Shown piece by piece: positions 8,719 through 16,954 of a DNA stretch of 64,000 bases. Each line of letters begins with the position of its first letter. Position 1 is the first letter of the stretch. Location: NCBI RefSeq assembly GCF_003205205.1, contig NZ_QJRL01000005.1, forward strand, positions 124,001 through 188,000. Reading direction: 5' to 3'. Source of the stretch: Pseudomonas sp. LB-090624 (GTDB lineage: Bacteria > Pseudomonadota > Gammaproteobacteria > Pseudomonadales > Pseudomonadaceae). The translations under genes and the position numbers were made by a program. The notes below the pieces were generated by a model, which saw only the letters and a list, made by a program, of their open reading frames with translations, was not told the origin of the DNA and did not search any database.

Positions 8719-9531
8719 ATGCAAACCTTACTGATCACCGGTGCCGCTGGCATCGTCGGTACTGCGCTTCGCCCATTGCTACGTGAGCACTATCAATTGC
8801 GGCTACTCGATCGCCGGCCAGTCGACGATCTGCAGCCCGGAGAAACCGAAATCGTGGGTGACCTTACCGACCCCGCGCTGGTTGATCGGGCTGTGCAGGG
8901 CACGTTTGGCATTCTTCATCTGGCGTGCGCGCACGGCACTGACATCGCGTTCCAAGCCACGGTCGAGCCAAACTATCATGCAACGCTGTACCTTCTCGAA
9001 GCTGCACAACGGCATGGCGTGAAGCGCTTCCTCTTCACCAGCAGCCACCATGTAGTGGGGCAGTACAGGACCGACGCGGCCGCGACCTTCGATGACGCGC
9101 TGCCAGCGCCTGACAGCTACTACGCAATGAGCAAAGTCTTCGGCGAAGCTGCCTGTGCTGCATTCTCCCTGCGATATGACTTGGCCACCTTCATCATTCG
9201 GATCGGTAACGCCGACGCCAAGGTTTCAGACGCCCGTCGTCTGCGGATGTGGACCAGTAGCCGAGACCTTGCCCAGTTGGTACGCATTGGCTTGGAGCAC
9301 CCCGAAGTCCGTCACGAAATCGTGTACGGTGTGTCGGAAAGCCCCAACCCGCTGTTCGACAACGCTCGCGCCCGGGCCCTTGGTTATCAGCCAAAAGACA
9401 ATGCCAAAGACCATCTGGCACCTGGCTTCCTGCCCTACGAGGCCATGGACCCGAACACCTCAGGCCGCGACCATGTAGGTGGGGCTTATGCCGGTGCGCC
9501 ACTGGTGAGCGTGCTTGGAGCGCAGTCATGA
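8719..9531 (+). CDS. NAD(P)-dependent oxidoreductase related to uronate dehydrogenase
   Basis: A 270-residue SDR. GAAGIVG (8-14) binds the dinucleotide, FTSSHHVVGQY supplies the active-site serine (about 108), and YAMSK (135-139) is the catalytic YxxxK. The SSHHVVG and PDSYY stretches and IRIG resemble bacterial uronate dehydrogenase, which oxidises galacturonate or glucuronate to the aldarolactone. The likely job is oxidation of a uronate or an analogous aldose at C1. RBS GAGGAG precedes the ATG. It overlaps the next gene by 4 bp (ATGA). Confidence 0.78.
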   Translation: MQTLLITGAAGIVGTALRPLLREHYQLRLLDRRPVDDLQPGETEIVGDLTDPALVDRAVQGTFGILHLACAHGTDIAFQATVEPNYHATLYLLEAAQRHGVKRFLFTSSHHVVGQYRTDAAATFDDALPAPDSYYAMSKVFGEAACAAFSLRYDLATFIIRIGNADAKVSDARRLRMWTSSRDLAQLVRIGLEHPEVRHEIVYGVSESPNPLFDNARARALGYQPKDNAKDHLAPGFLPYEAMDPNTSGRDHVGGAYAGAPLVSVLGAQS

Positions 9532-10619
9532 AAATCGCCAGTATCAAGACCTTTGTGGTCGAGATACCGTTCCACGACGGAGGCAAGGCCAAAACCATCA
9601 CGCCGATGACCTGGCACACGCTGGAAAACGTATTGGTGCGGGTCGAAGACGAGCGCGGCAATGTTGGCTGGGGCGAAGCATTCGGTTATTTCGTGGCGGA
9701 CTCGGTAAAGGCGATGATCGATCGTTTGATCACCCCGCTCGCTGTGGAACAGACCATCACCGATATCGCGGCCTGGAATCTGGACACCCAAGTTCGCTTG
9801 CACATCTTTGGCCGTTACGGCGTGACGATGTTCGGCTTGTCTGGTGTGGACATGGCCTTGTGGGATCTGCAGGCCAAGCGTGAGGGGCTGCCGCTGCACC
9901 GCCTGCTAGGCGGCGGTACTCGCGCCGCCATCCCCGCTTATGCCAGCCTGGTTCGTTATGGCGAAGGCTCGATTGCGCCGAAAGTGTGCGAGCGCGCGCT
10001 GAGCGAAGGTTTCAAGCACATCAAGTTGCACGAAAACGTTGTCGGAGAAGTTGCCCAATGCCGTCGTGCCATCGGCCATGACGTTCCTCTGGCCACCGAT
10101 GTCAACTGTTCATGGTCAATCAATGCCACCCGCGAATGGTTGCCAACATTGGCTGAGCTCGAGTTGGCATGGTTGGAAGAGCCGATCTTCCCGCCAGAAG
10201 ATTTCCAGGCATTGGCGAGTCTGCGCGGACAGGGTGTGTCCATCTCCGCCGGTGAGAACTGGTGTACAGCGGTGCAATTCGAAGAAGCCCTTCGACAAGG
10301 CGCAGTGGACTCTATCCAGCCATCGGTCACCAAGGTCGGCGGCATTAGCGAGTGCATGCGCATCGCTGATTTAGCCGCGCAGTACGACACGTTGGTTCTG
10401 CCTCATAGTCCGTACTTCGGCCCCGGTTTGCTCGCGAGTCTTCACCTGGCCGCTGTTCAGCCCGGCGTGCCGTTGGTGGAGTATCACTATGTTGAAACGG
10501 ATGGTTGGCTCTATGACATCAAAGGATTGTTGCACGATGGACTGATGCAAGTTCCAACTGCAGCAGGGCTTGGGCTTGAAATGAACATGAACGTATTCGA
10601 GCAGTTCCGCCGAAGCTGA
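9528..10619 (+). CDS. Enolase-superfamily enzyme (mandelate racemase/muconate lactonizing type), probable sugar-acid dehydratase
   Basis: A 363-residue barrel enzyme. Visible residues are K166-x-H168 at the end of the second barrel strand, metal ligands Asp191 (TDVN), Glu217/218 (LEEP) and Glu243 (SAGEN), and His293 (LPHSP), which matches the general base. This set fits acid-sugar dehydratases of the mandelate racemase subgroup, although the KxH in place of KxK leaves the substrate open. Translationally coupled to the uronate-dehydrogenase-like gene, it plausibly dehydrates the aldonate or aldarate produced there to a 2-keto-3-deoxy acid. Confidence 0.85.
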   Translation: MKIASIKTFVVEIPFHDGGKAKTITPMTWHTLENVLVRVEDERGNVGWGEAFGYFVADSVKAMIDRLITPLAVEQTITDIAAWNLDTQVRLHIFGRYGVTMFGLSGVDMALWDLQAKREGLPLHRLLGGGTRAAIPAYASLVRYGEGSIAPKVCERALSEGFKHIKLHENVVGEVAQCRRAIGHDVPLATDVNCSWSINATREWLPTLAELELAWLEEPIFPPEDFQALASLRGQGVSISAGENWCTAVQFEEALRQGAVDSIQPSVTKVGGISECMRIADLAAQYDTLVLPHSPYFGPGLLASLHLAAVQPGVPLVEYHYVETDGWLYDIKGLLHDGLMQVPTAAGLGLEMNMNVFEQFRRS

Positions 10620-10654
10620 GCCCGCCCGAACCGCGACTTTTATAACAACACCCA

Positions 10655-10675
10655 CCGGCGCGTCCAACGCGCCGG
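10655..10675 (+). other. Intercistronic hairpin
   Basis: Perfect 8-bp stem CCGGCGCG/CGCGCCGG with a 5-nt loop, preceded by TATAACAACACC, between the enolase-superfamily gene and the aldose epimerase gene. The A-rich lead and hairpin resemble the arrangement at 7321-7356. No T-run. Confidence 0.45.
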
Positions 10676-10710
10676 GCGGGACGCTGCATGCGTGAAACAA
10701 GGAACTGCCA

Positions 10711-11580
10711 ATGACTCGCATAGAACTCAGCAATAAAACCTGGTCGTTGTCATTGATTCCCGAGTGGGGCGGACGCGTCGCGCTGATGCAGGCGGATGGC
10801 GTGGACATCATGACCCCGCTGGCAGCCGACACCTTCGATCCTCTGGCATGGCCAAGGGGGGGGATCTATCCGCTCATGCCTTATTCAAACCGGGTTCGTC
10901 AGGCGAACTTGGTGTATGAGGGGAAATCCTACTCCCTGCCTCCGCATCCTGCGGCACTCCCGCATACCCTGCATGGGGTAGGGCAAACATTGCCCTGGAC
11001 GGTGGCCGCACGGAGTGCAGACAGCGTCATGCTGGCCTGCCTTTACGGGGGCGAACATTGGCCGTGGCCAGTAAAGTTTGAGCAACGTTTCACCCTGGAC
11101 GGCAATACCCTCTCTGTACGGCTTGCCGTTACCAACTTGGGTGACACATCAATGCCCGCAGGCCTTGGGCTGCATCCCTATTTCCATCGTCATCCAGGGA
11201 TGCGTGTCGAGTTCAATGTGGGGCGCGCCTGGCAGATCGATGATGAGTACCTGCCCACCGGTAACTCGGTAGTGCAGAGCACGCCGGTCATCATCGATGA
11301 CGCTTTGGAACGGGAGTTGGCCTTGTACGGTTCGCAGTGGGATGGCGAGCTCAAGGTTGATTATCACCAAGGCCAGTTGCTCATGAAGGCAGAAGAGCCA
11401 CTTACCCATTTCGTTGCGTTTGCCCCCAACCATGCTCCTTATCTGTGCCTGGAGCCCGTCTCGCATTTGGCGGACGCTTTCAATAGCCCTGTCAACGAGT
11501 GGGCAGACCAAGGCACGCATGTTGTCCAGCCTGGCCAGACATTGGATGCGAACTTGCGCTTTATCTGGTCACCCCGCTGA
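10711..11580 (+). CDS. Aldose 1-epimerase family protein
   Basis: A 289-residue beta-sandwich mutarotase. GGIYPLMPYSNRV near residue 50, HGVGQTLPW near 89, GLHPYFHR near 152 and the late LCLEP are characteristic; the histidines and the glutamate of this last motif would form the active site. It interconverts anomers of a free sugar or uronate, feeding the C1 oxidation by the SDR at 8719. It begins about 90 bp after the dehydratase gene and is followed by the OprD gene. Confidence 0.85.
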   Translation: MTRIELSNKTWSLSLIPEWGGRVALMQADGVDIMTPLAADTFDPLAWPRGGIYPLMPYSNRVRQANLVYEGKSYSLPPHPAALPHTLHGVGQTLPWTVAARSADSVMLACLYGGEHWPWPVKFEQRFTLDGNTLSVRLAVTNLGDTSMPAGLGLHPYFHRHPGMRVEFNVGRAWQIDDEYLPTGNSVVQSTPVIIDDALERELALYGSQWDGELKVDYHQGQLLMKAEEPLTHFVAFAPNHAPYLCLEPVSHLADAFNSPVNEWADQGTHVVQPGQTLDANLRFIWSPR

Positions 11581-11642
11581 CTCCTGCCCGCAGCGGTACC
11601 CCCGCTGCACTCACTGAATCGTCCGAAGGGAAAATAATAAAA

Positions 11643-12917
11643 ATGCAATTCAGTCAATCACGCTCTCCGTCCGTATCCGCCATCGCGCTTTGTGTATCAG
11701 GGCTCATTCCATTGTCGGCACAAGCTGCCTTTTTTGAGGACAGCAAGGCCAACCTTACCTTGCGCAATTTCTACTACAACCACGATCTACGTGATTCGAC
11801 CGCTCCCGCCCAGTCAAAAATCGAAGAATGGGCGCAGGGGTTCATCTTCAAGGCCCAATCTGGGTATACCGACACGCCGGTTGCTGTCGGTGTGGATGTC
11901 TACGCAGGTTTGGGCCTGAAACTAGACTCTTCACCGGATCGTAGTGGCAGCGCCTTGTTACCCGGCGCGTATAAACGTGCCGGCGCCCCGCGCAATGCGG
12001 ACCCACGCTCGGCGGACGAGTATTCCGAAGCGACGGCGGCTGTAAAGTTTAAAGTGTCGAAAACTGAGCTCAAGGTAGGCGGGCTGTTTCCGAAGATACC
12101 CCTGGTCTATGCTGGCGATTCTCGGTTGTTGCCACAATTCTTTGAGGGCGCGATGCTCGATATCAACGAGCTCGATCACTTCAGCTTCAGCCTTGGGCAA
12201 ATGCGGCAAGTCAACTATCGCGAATTCAGTGGTAGCCGTGATATGCAGACCGGCAACTATTTAAACGTGACAGGTGATCGGTTCAACTATCTCGGCGGGA
12301 CCTGGCTGCCTGACCCCAGTCTGTCGGTTGGGGTTTGGGGTGGACGCCTGGAAGATGTCTATCAGCAGACGCTGTATACCGGCACGAAGTATGTGGACCT
12401 TGGGGGCGTGCGCCTGAGCGGCACGCTGAACTATCTCGACAGTAAAGAGGACGGCGCCGCACGTGCCGGCGACCTCGACAGCCGCATGACTTCCGGACTA
12501 CTGAGCGCCGCCTACGGCTATCAAAAAGTCACGCTGGGATATCAGTACAATGCGGGGGATAGTGCTTTACCTTTCCTGCATGACACGGACCTTCCGGGTG
12601 TTTCCAACGCCATCCAGGTCCTGCGCTTCGACAGAGCCGGTGAGCGCTCGTGGCAGGCGCGCTATGACGTTGACTTCGCAGGTCTTGGGGTGCCCGGTCT
12701 TTCGGCGTTTGCCCGATACGTTCGTGGTGATGACTTCGAGGTCAATGGCCAGTCCGGCAAAGAATGGGAGCGCAACGTGGACATTACTTATGTCATCCAA
12801 AGCGGGCCTTTGAAGGACTTGGCCTTGCGCTGGCGCAACGTTGAGATCCAAGGGGATGTCACCGGGCGAAGGGATGAGAACCGGGTAATCCTCAGCTACA
12901 CCTTCGCCCTCAAGTAA
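11643..12917 (+). CDS. OprD family outer-membrane porin
   Basis: A 424-residue substrate-specific porin. The signal peptide ends SAQAA about residue 28; the mature part begins FFEDSKANLTLRNFYYN, the usual OprD start, and it contains EEWAQGF, KLDSSPDRSG and the closing aromatic strand with a final FALK. I choose the ATG at 11643, preceded by AAAATAATAAAA, rather than the upstream in-frame start inside the epimerase gene. Probably admits the same acid or sugar as the two local MFS carriers. The stop is one base from the convergent IclR-SMP30 gene. Confidence 0.92.
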   Translation: MQFSQSRSPSVSAIALCVSGLIPLSAQAAFFEDSKANLTLRNFYYNHDLRDSTAPAQSKIEEWAQGFIFKAQSGYTDTPVAVGVDVYAGLGLKLDSSPDRSGSALLPGAYKRAGAPRNADPRSADEYSEATAAVKFKVSKTELKVGGLFPKIPLVYAGDSRLLPQFFEGAMLDINELDHFSFSLGQMRQVNYREFSGSRDMQTGNYLNVTGDRFNYLGGTWLPDPSLSVGVWGGRLEDVYQQTLYTGTKYVDLGGVRLSGTLNYLDSKEDGAARAGDLDSRMTSGLLSAAYGYQKVTLGYQYNAGDSALPFLHDTDLPGVSNAIQVLRFDRAGERSWQARYDVDFAGLGVPGLSAFARYVRGDDFEVNGQSGKEWERNVDITYVIQSGPLKDLALRWRNVEIQGDVTGRRDENRVILSYTFALK

Positions 12918-12918
12918 C

Positions 12919-14523
12919 TCAGGCAGGGCCGCGTGTGACAGTCGCGGGGGCTCCGCGACTGTCCACGGGGGTGCACATCACCGTGCCCGACCAAGGTGCT
13001 GTTTTGAGTGCCTGACGACTGACAGCTTGGCGCGAAGACGTGATGTACAAGGTTGTGCCGTCGCTACCGCCAAAGCATAGGTCCGTAGGCGAGGCTACAG
13101 GGACGCCAAGCATCTGCTCGATGTTTCCGTCACGGTCGAACTTGACGATGCTCCAGCCGTCAGACAGCGCGGTCCACACGTTACCCTGTTCATCCACGGC
13201 AAGGCCGCTTAGCAGGCCCGAACCCTTGGGAAGCGTGGCGAAACGACGAACCTGACCATTTGACTCGAGTCTGAACAGCGTGCCGGAGTCGGTAGCCAGT
13301 GCAAAAAGTTGGGAGCGGTGAGGGTCCCAGGACAAGGCTGTTATTGCTTCGTTGAATTGCCAATGGCTGGCTAATGTCCCGTCACGGTGCACCTCGCCGA
13401 CTTTCCATTGGCCACTGCTCATACGAATAGCGGCCCAGATCCGCCCCTGTGGGTCGCTACAGATGCAGGTCGGGACCCCGAATCCCCATTGCCCACGACT
13501 GCGAACCCGGCCCTCTCTGATAAACAAGTACTCATTTTCCAGTGCGATGAATTGACCATCAGCGGTTAGCTCCATACCGATTACCGGGTGTTCGGGACGG
13601 AACACTTTTTCCGTGCCCTCAGCGTCGTATCGGTAGACAGCAGGGGCAAGGCGGTCGACCCAATACAGGCAATTCTCTCGGCCACTCCAGCGGGGAAAGC
13701 CGCCCAGAAACGCCCAACGGTCATCGATTGGCTGCAAGACATCCGGCGCGTTGCAGACATGTCGAACCGTCAATTGACTGCCGACTCGTTGCGCTGAGGC
13801 TGCGACTTCTGGCCCAAGAAGGTCCAGGCGTTTGCGTGTGAGTCTGTAAGCAGGACCGGCGATGCTCAACGCCCCCCGTACTTGGCCTGAAGCGTCAATG
13901 ATCGGTGCAGCTACGCACCGAATACCCATGGCAATTTCCTCATCGTCGATTGCATAACCACGGGTGCGGGTGACCTCGAGCTCGGTCAACAACCGTGCGC
14001 GATCAGTAATGGTGAGTGGGGTAAGTGGCTCCAATTGCATTTGTTTCAGCAGATCGCGCCGTTCGCCCTCAGCCATTGCACTCAGGATCGCTTTACCCTG
14101 GCCGGTGCAGTGCATCGGCTTGCGTTGCCCCATAGCTGCAGCAGAACGGTTGCTATGAGCGCCGTCGCATCGCTCGAGAGACAAGACGTGCTCACCATCA
14201 CGTATCGCCAAATAGGTGGTCTCGCCTGTCAAGTCGCGCAACGACCTGAGTTCAAAGCTGGCTGCAGCGACAAGGTCGGGCTCAAGCCAGGCGCCGCGCA
14301 CCATTTCTAGATAACGAAAACCCAGGCGATAGCGTTTGCCGGTGGAGTCGCGCCTGATCATTCCACGATCAATCAAGAGCCCTAGCAAGCGGTAGAAGGT
14401 GGCCCGGGGCAGATTGACCCGCGCGTTGAGCTGCTGGGGGTCAAGCCCCTCAGCTGACAGACCGATCGCCTCTAACAAATCGAACGCTTTTTCAAGCGCG
14501 GCAGTACCCTTGGCTCGTTCCAT
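12919..14523 (-). CDS. IclR-type regulator fused to a degenerate SMP-30/gluconolactonase domain
   Basis: A 534-residue fusion. Residues about 1-75 form the IclR winged helix (LNARVNLPRATFYRLLGLL), about 90-260 the IclR effector domain, and about 275-534 an SMP-30/gluconolactonase beta-propeller (FPRWSGRENCLYWVD, DPQGRIWAAI, LAVDEQGNVW). Aligned by eye with human SMP30, the metal and catalytic positions Glu18, Asn103, Asn154 and Asp204 are replaced by Gly, Thr, Thr and Ser, so the propeller is probably a ligand sensor, not an enzyme. I use the ATG at 14523 (MERAKGTAAL) with GAGAGGG upstream; the longer frame to 14607 has no RBS. It likely controls the convergent sugar-acid operon. Confidence 0.85.
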   Translation of the reverse strand: MERAKGTAALEKAFDLLEAIGLSAEGLDPQQLNARVNLPRATFYRLLGLLIDRGMIRRDSTGKRYRLGFRYLEMVRGAWLEPDLVAAASFELRSLRDLTGETTYLAIRDGEHVLSLERCDGAHSNRSAAAMGQRKPMHCTGQGKAILSAMAEGERRDLLKQMQLEPLTPLTITDRARLLTELEVTRTRGYAIDDEEIAMGIRCVAAPIIDASGQVRGALSIAGPAYRLTRKRLDLLGPEVAASAQRVGSQLTVRHVCNAPDVLQPIDDRWAFLGGFPRWSGRENCLYWVDRLAPAVYRYDAEGTEKVFRPEHPVIGMELTADGQFIALENEYLFIREGRVRSRGQWGFGVPTCICSDPQGRIWAAIRMSSGQWKVGEVHRDGTLASHWQFNEAITALSWDPHRSQLFALATDSGTLFRLESNGQVRRFATLPKGSGLLSGLAVDEQGNVWTALSDGWSIVKFDRDGNIEQMLGVPVASPTDLCFGGSDGTTLYITSSRQAVSRQALKTAPWSGTVMCTPVDSRGAPATVTRGPA

Positions 14524-14701
14524 ATCACCCTCTCTTTTTGATGATAGATACCACGACCTGAGGGGGCCTGATGCGCGACTACCAGGTAGTTTATCAATCA
14601 TTCCCACAATGCGGGATTGCGATTAGGCGGTGCGTTGCGTCGCCACATCCCAAGGCAACTGGAGTTCCAAGTTCACGAGCGATGATCGCGCCAGCGAGGC
14701 A

Positions 14702-15529
14702 TCATGCCCCGTAGAAGGCAACAATGCGTTCGGCTTCGGCAATCACTGGTGCATCAATCATTTTGCCCTCCAGGCGGAATGCGCCTGGTGCCCCAGAAGC
14801 GGCCTCAATAACACGCTTTGCCCAGCTGATTTCGCTTTGAGATGGCGTGAAGACGTCATTGATGACCGCGACCTGGGATGGATGAATCGCCAACATTCCT
14901 GCGAAGCCGAGATCTCGAGCGTCGCTTGCAAATGTCGAGAGCCCCGCCGAATCTGCAATGTTCGGGAATACGGTATCCAACGGCTTTTCCAGCTCATGGA
15001 GTGTGCTGTTGACCAGCATTTGGTAGCGCACTTGGTCGAGCACCCGATAGGCGGCTGGGCTGGATGCACGGACTCCCAAGTCCAGAGCCAGGTCAAGCGC
15101 CCCGAAGGTCAGGCGCTCGACGGCCCAAACCTCAGCGATTTCGCTCAAATTGGACAATCCGGCTGCGCTCTCAATCAACGGCCAAATAGGTTTCTTGCAT
15201 TCGGCTGCAACGAGCACTTGTTGTGCGGTTTCAGCTTTGGGCAAGATGACTGCTGCAATGCCTTGATGGCGGCCGCAGAACTGGATGTCATCGGTGTGCA
15301 GGTGATGGTCAGCAGCGTTGACGCGAACCACCACAGAAGCATCTGGATTCTCATTCAGAAAAGCAGCCAGGTTGTCGCGGGCGTGCGCTTTCAGTTCTTC
15401 CTCAACAGCGTCCTCGAAGTCCACGATGACGACGTCGGCGCCGCTGGCCAAAGCCTTCGCAAAACGCTCTGGGCGGCTTCCAGGAACGAAAAGGGCGCTG
15501 CGGATCAGGCGAGATTTACGAGTGGTCAC
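14702..15529 (-). CDS. HpcH/HpaI-CitE family CoA-ester lyase
   Basis: A 275-residue CitE-like TIM barrel. RSALFVPGSRPERFAKA at the N terminus, VIVDFEDAV (acidic metal site) and RVNAAD, PLIES and GALDLALDLG are the family hallmarks shared by citrate lyase beta, malyl-CoA and citramalyl-CoA lyases. It probably cleaves a 3-hydroxyacyl-CoA such as malyl- or citramalyl-CoA to acetyl-CoA and a keto acid. It starts with GTG overlapping the stop of the CoA-transferase gene, so the two are translationally coupled and probably act in sequence. Confidence 0.85.
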   Translation of the reverse strand: MTTRKSRLIRSALFVPGSRPERFAKALASGADVVIVDFEDAVEEELKAHARDNLAAFLNENPDASVVVRVNAADHHLHTDDIQFCGRHQGIAAVILPKAETAQQVLVAAECKKPIWPLIESAAGLSNLSEIAEVWAVERLTFGALDLALDLGVRASSPAAYRVLDQVRYQMLVNSTLHELEKPLDTVFPNIADSAGLSTFASDARDLGFAGMLAIHPSQVAVINDVFTPSQSEISWAKRVIEAASGAPGAFRLEGKMIDAPVIAEAERIVAFYGA

Positions 15530-16731
15530 AGTGCACCTACTTCCTTCAGCTCGGCGATTTGGGATTCGGAGTAGCCCAGCTCTTTCAGGATGGATTGGTT
15601 GTGTTGGCCAATCGATGGAATAGCGTCCATTCGAGGTTGGTAGGCACGGTTAGCCCCTGGGGGGAGGAGGGCGGGCAGTTTGCCTTGAGGGGAGTCCACC
15701 TCAACCCAGCGCTCGCGGGCACGCAGTTGTGGGTGCTGCCAGACCTGGTGCATGTTGTTGACTTGAGCGTTTGCGATCGGGGCAGCATCGAGGCGAGCGA
15801 TGACCTCCTCATTACCGAGCTCAGCAAACTTCTCGATGATGATTGCCCGCAGGGCATCACGGTTCGCGGAGCGCTTGGCATTGGTATCGAATCGTTCATC
15901 CTGAAGCAGCTCTGGCTTCTGCAAGACCTTCTCGCAGAACGACGCCCATTCGCGCTCGTTTTGCAGGCCAAGCATCACGGTCTCCTCCGGGCTGGTCGGG
16001 AATGGGCCATATGGGTAGATCGTTGCGTGGGAGGCGCCGGCACGAGCTGGTGGGGTGGCACCGTTGTAGGCGTAGTAGAGCGGGAAGCCCATCCACTCGA
16101 CAAGGCTCTCCAGCATGCTCACGTCTACGCGGCTCCCTTTGCCAGTTTTGTTCCGCAGGTGCAGGGCAGACAGCACACCCGTGTACGCATACATACCCGC
16201 CGCAATATCGGCAATCGAGCAACCTGCCTTGGCGATTTCTTCTTCACCGGCGCCACCCGTCACGGACAGGAAACCGCCCTCGCTCTGAATCAGCAGGTCG
16301 TAGGCTTTCCTCTGTTCATAAGGACCGCCTTCGCCATAACCCGAGATGTCACACACGATCAACCGAGGGAAGCGCTCATGCAAGGCTTCGAAGGACACCC
16401 CCATTCGAGCGGCTGCACCTGGGGCGAGGTTTTGTACCAAAACATCAGCCTTGGCCAAGAGGGCTTCGACAATTAGGTCGGCGCCTGGCTTTTTGGCGTC
16501 CAGAGCCAGGCTTTCCTTAGAACGGTTCGTCCACACAAAGTGCGAGGACAGGCCCTTGGCGCGGTTGTCATAAGCCCGGGCGAAGTCACCCACGTTTGGC
16601 CGCTCGATTTTGATAACGCGAGCACCCAGGTCGGCGAGTTGGCGAGTGCAGAAGGGCGCTGCGATGGCATGCTCAAAGCTAACTACAGTGATGCCATCAA
16701 GCGGACGAGGAGCGGGAGTGAAATCGGTCAC
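15526..16731 (-). CDS. CaiB/BaiF family (class III) CoA-transferase
   Basis: A 401-residue formyl-CoA-transferase-like enzyme. PLDGITVVSFEHAIAAPF opens the family fold; LADLGARVIKIERP, YDLLIQSEGGF and SIADIAAGMYA (with the usual catalytic Asp in the D-I-A region) are clear. It would move CoA from a donor such as succinyl-CoA to a dicarboxylic hydroxy acid, giving the substrate for the CitE-like lyase next door. It begins with GTG (RBS GGAG) and is divergent from the LysR gene at 16955. Confidence 0.87.
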   Translation of the reverse strand: MTDFTPAPRPLDGITVVSFEHAIAAPFCTRQLADLGARVIKIERPNVGDFARAYDNRAKGLSSHFVWTNRSKESLALDAKKPGADLIVEALLAKADVLVQNLAPGAAARMGVSFEALHERFPRLIVCDISGYGEGGPYEQRKAYDLLIQSEGGFLSVTGGAGEEEIAKAGCSIADIAAGMYAYTGVLSALHLRNKTGKGSRVDVSMLESLVEWMGFPLYYAYNGATPPARAGASHATIYPYGPFPTSPEETVMLGLQNEREWASFCEKVLQKPELLQDERFDTNAKRSANRDALRAIIIEKFAELGNEEVIARLDAAPIANAQVNNMHQVWQHPQLRARERWVEVDSPQGKLPALLPPGANRAYQPRMDAIPSIGQHNQSILKELGYSESQIAELKEVGAL

Positions 16732-16762
16732 GGCGTACTCCGTAAAGCCACTGGCCTAACGA

Positions 16763-16788
16763 CCTGACGATCAAGAATGATCGTCAGG
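16763..16788. promoter_or_regulatory. Perfect 10-bp inverted repeat between caiB-like and lysR genes
   Basis: CCTGACGATC, six bases, GATCGTCAGG, beginning 32 bp upstream of the CoA-transferase start codon and about 165 bp from the LysR start. It fits an operator for the divergent LysR protein or a leader hairpin; there is no T-run for termination. Confidence 0.45.
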
Positions 16789-16954
16789 AGCGGGAAACAA
16801 TGTTGTTCGAGGAGGTGACCATCGCTGATGTTCGGTGATGGCCATCTGGTGTTAGGGCAAGCATGAACACGACCGAGCGTTCTGTGAATCGTTATTCTAT
16901 TAAGCAGGCGTTCGGTGTAGCCTAACGCCAATCAAATCCAGGCGAGGCGCCTTC

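Noticed and set aside
14630..15574. 314-codon plus-strand frame opposite the CitE-like lyase
   Set aside because: Antisense shadow of a gene with clear family motifs and a coupled start; no recognisable protein features.
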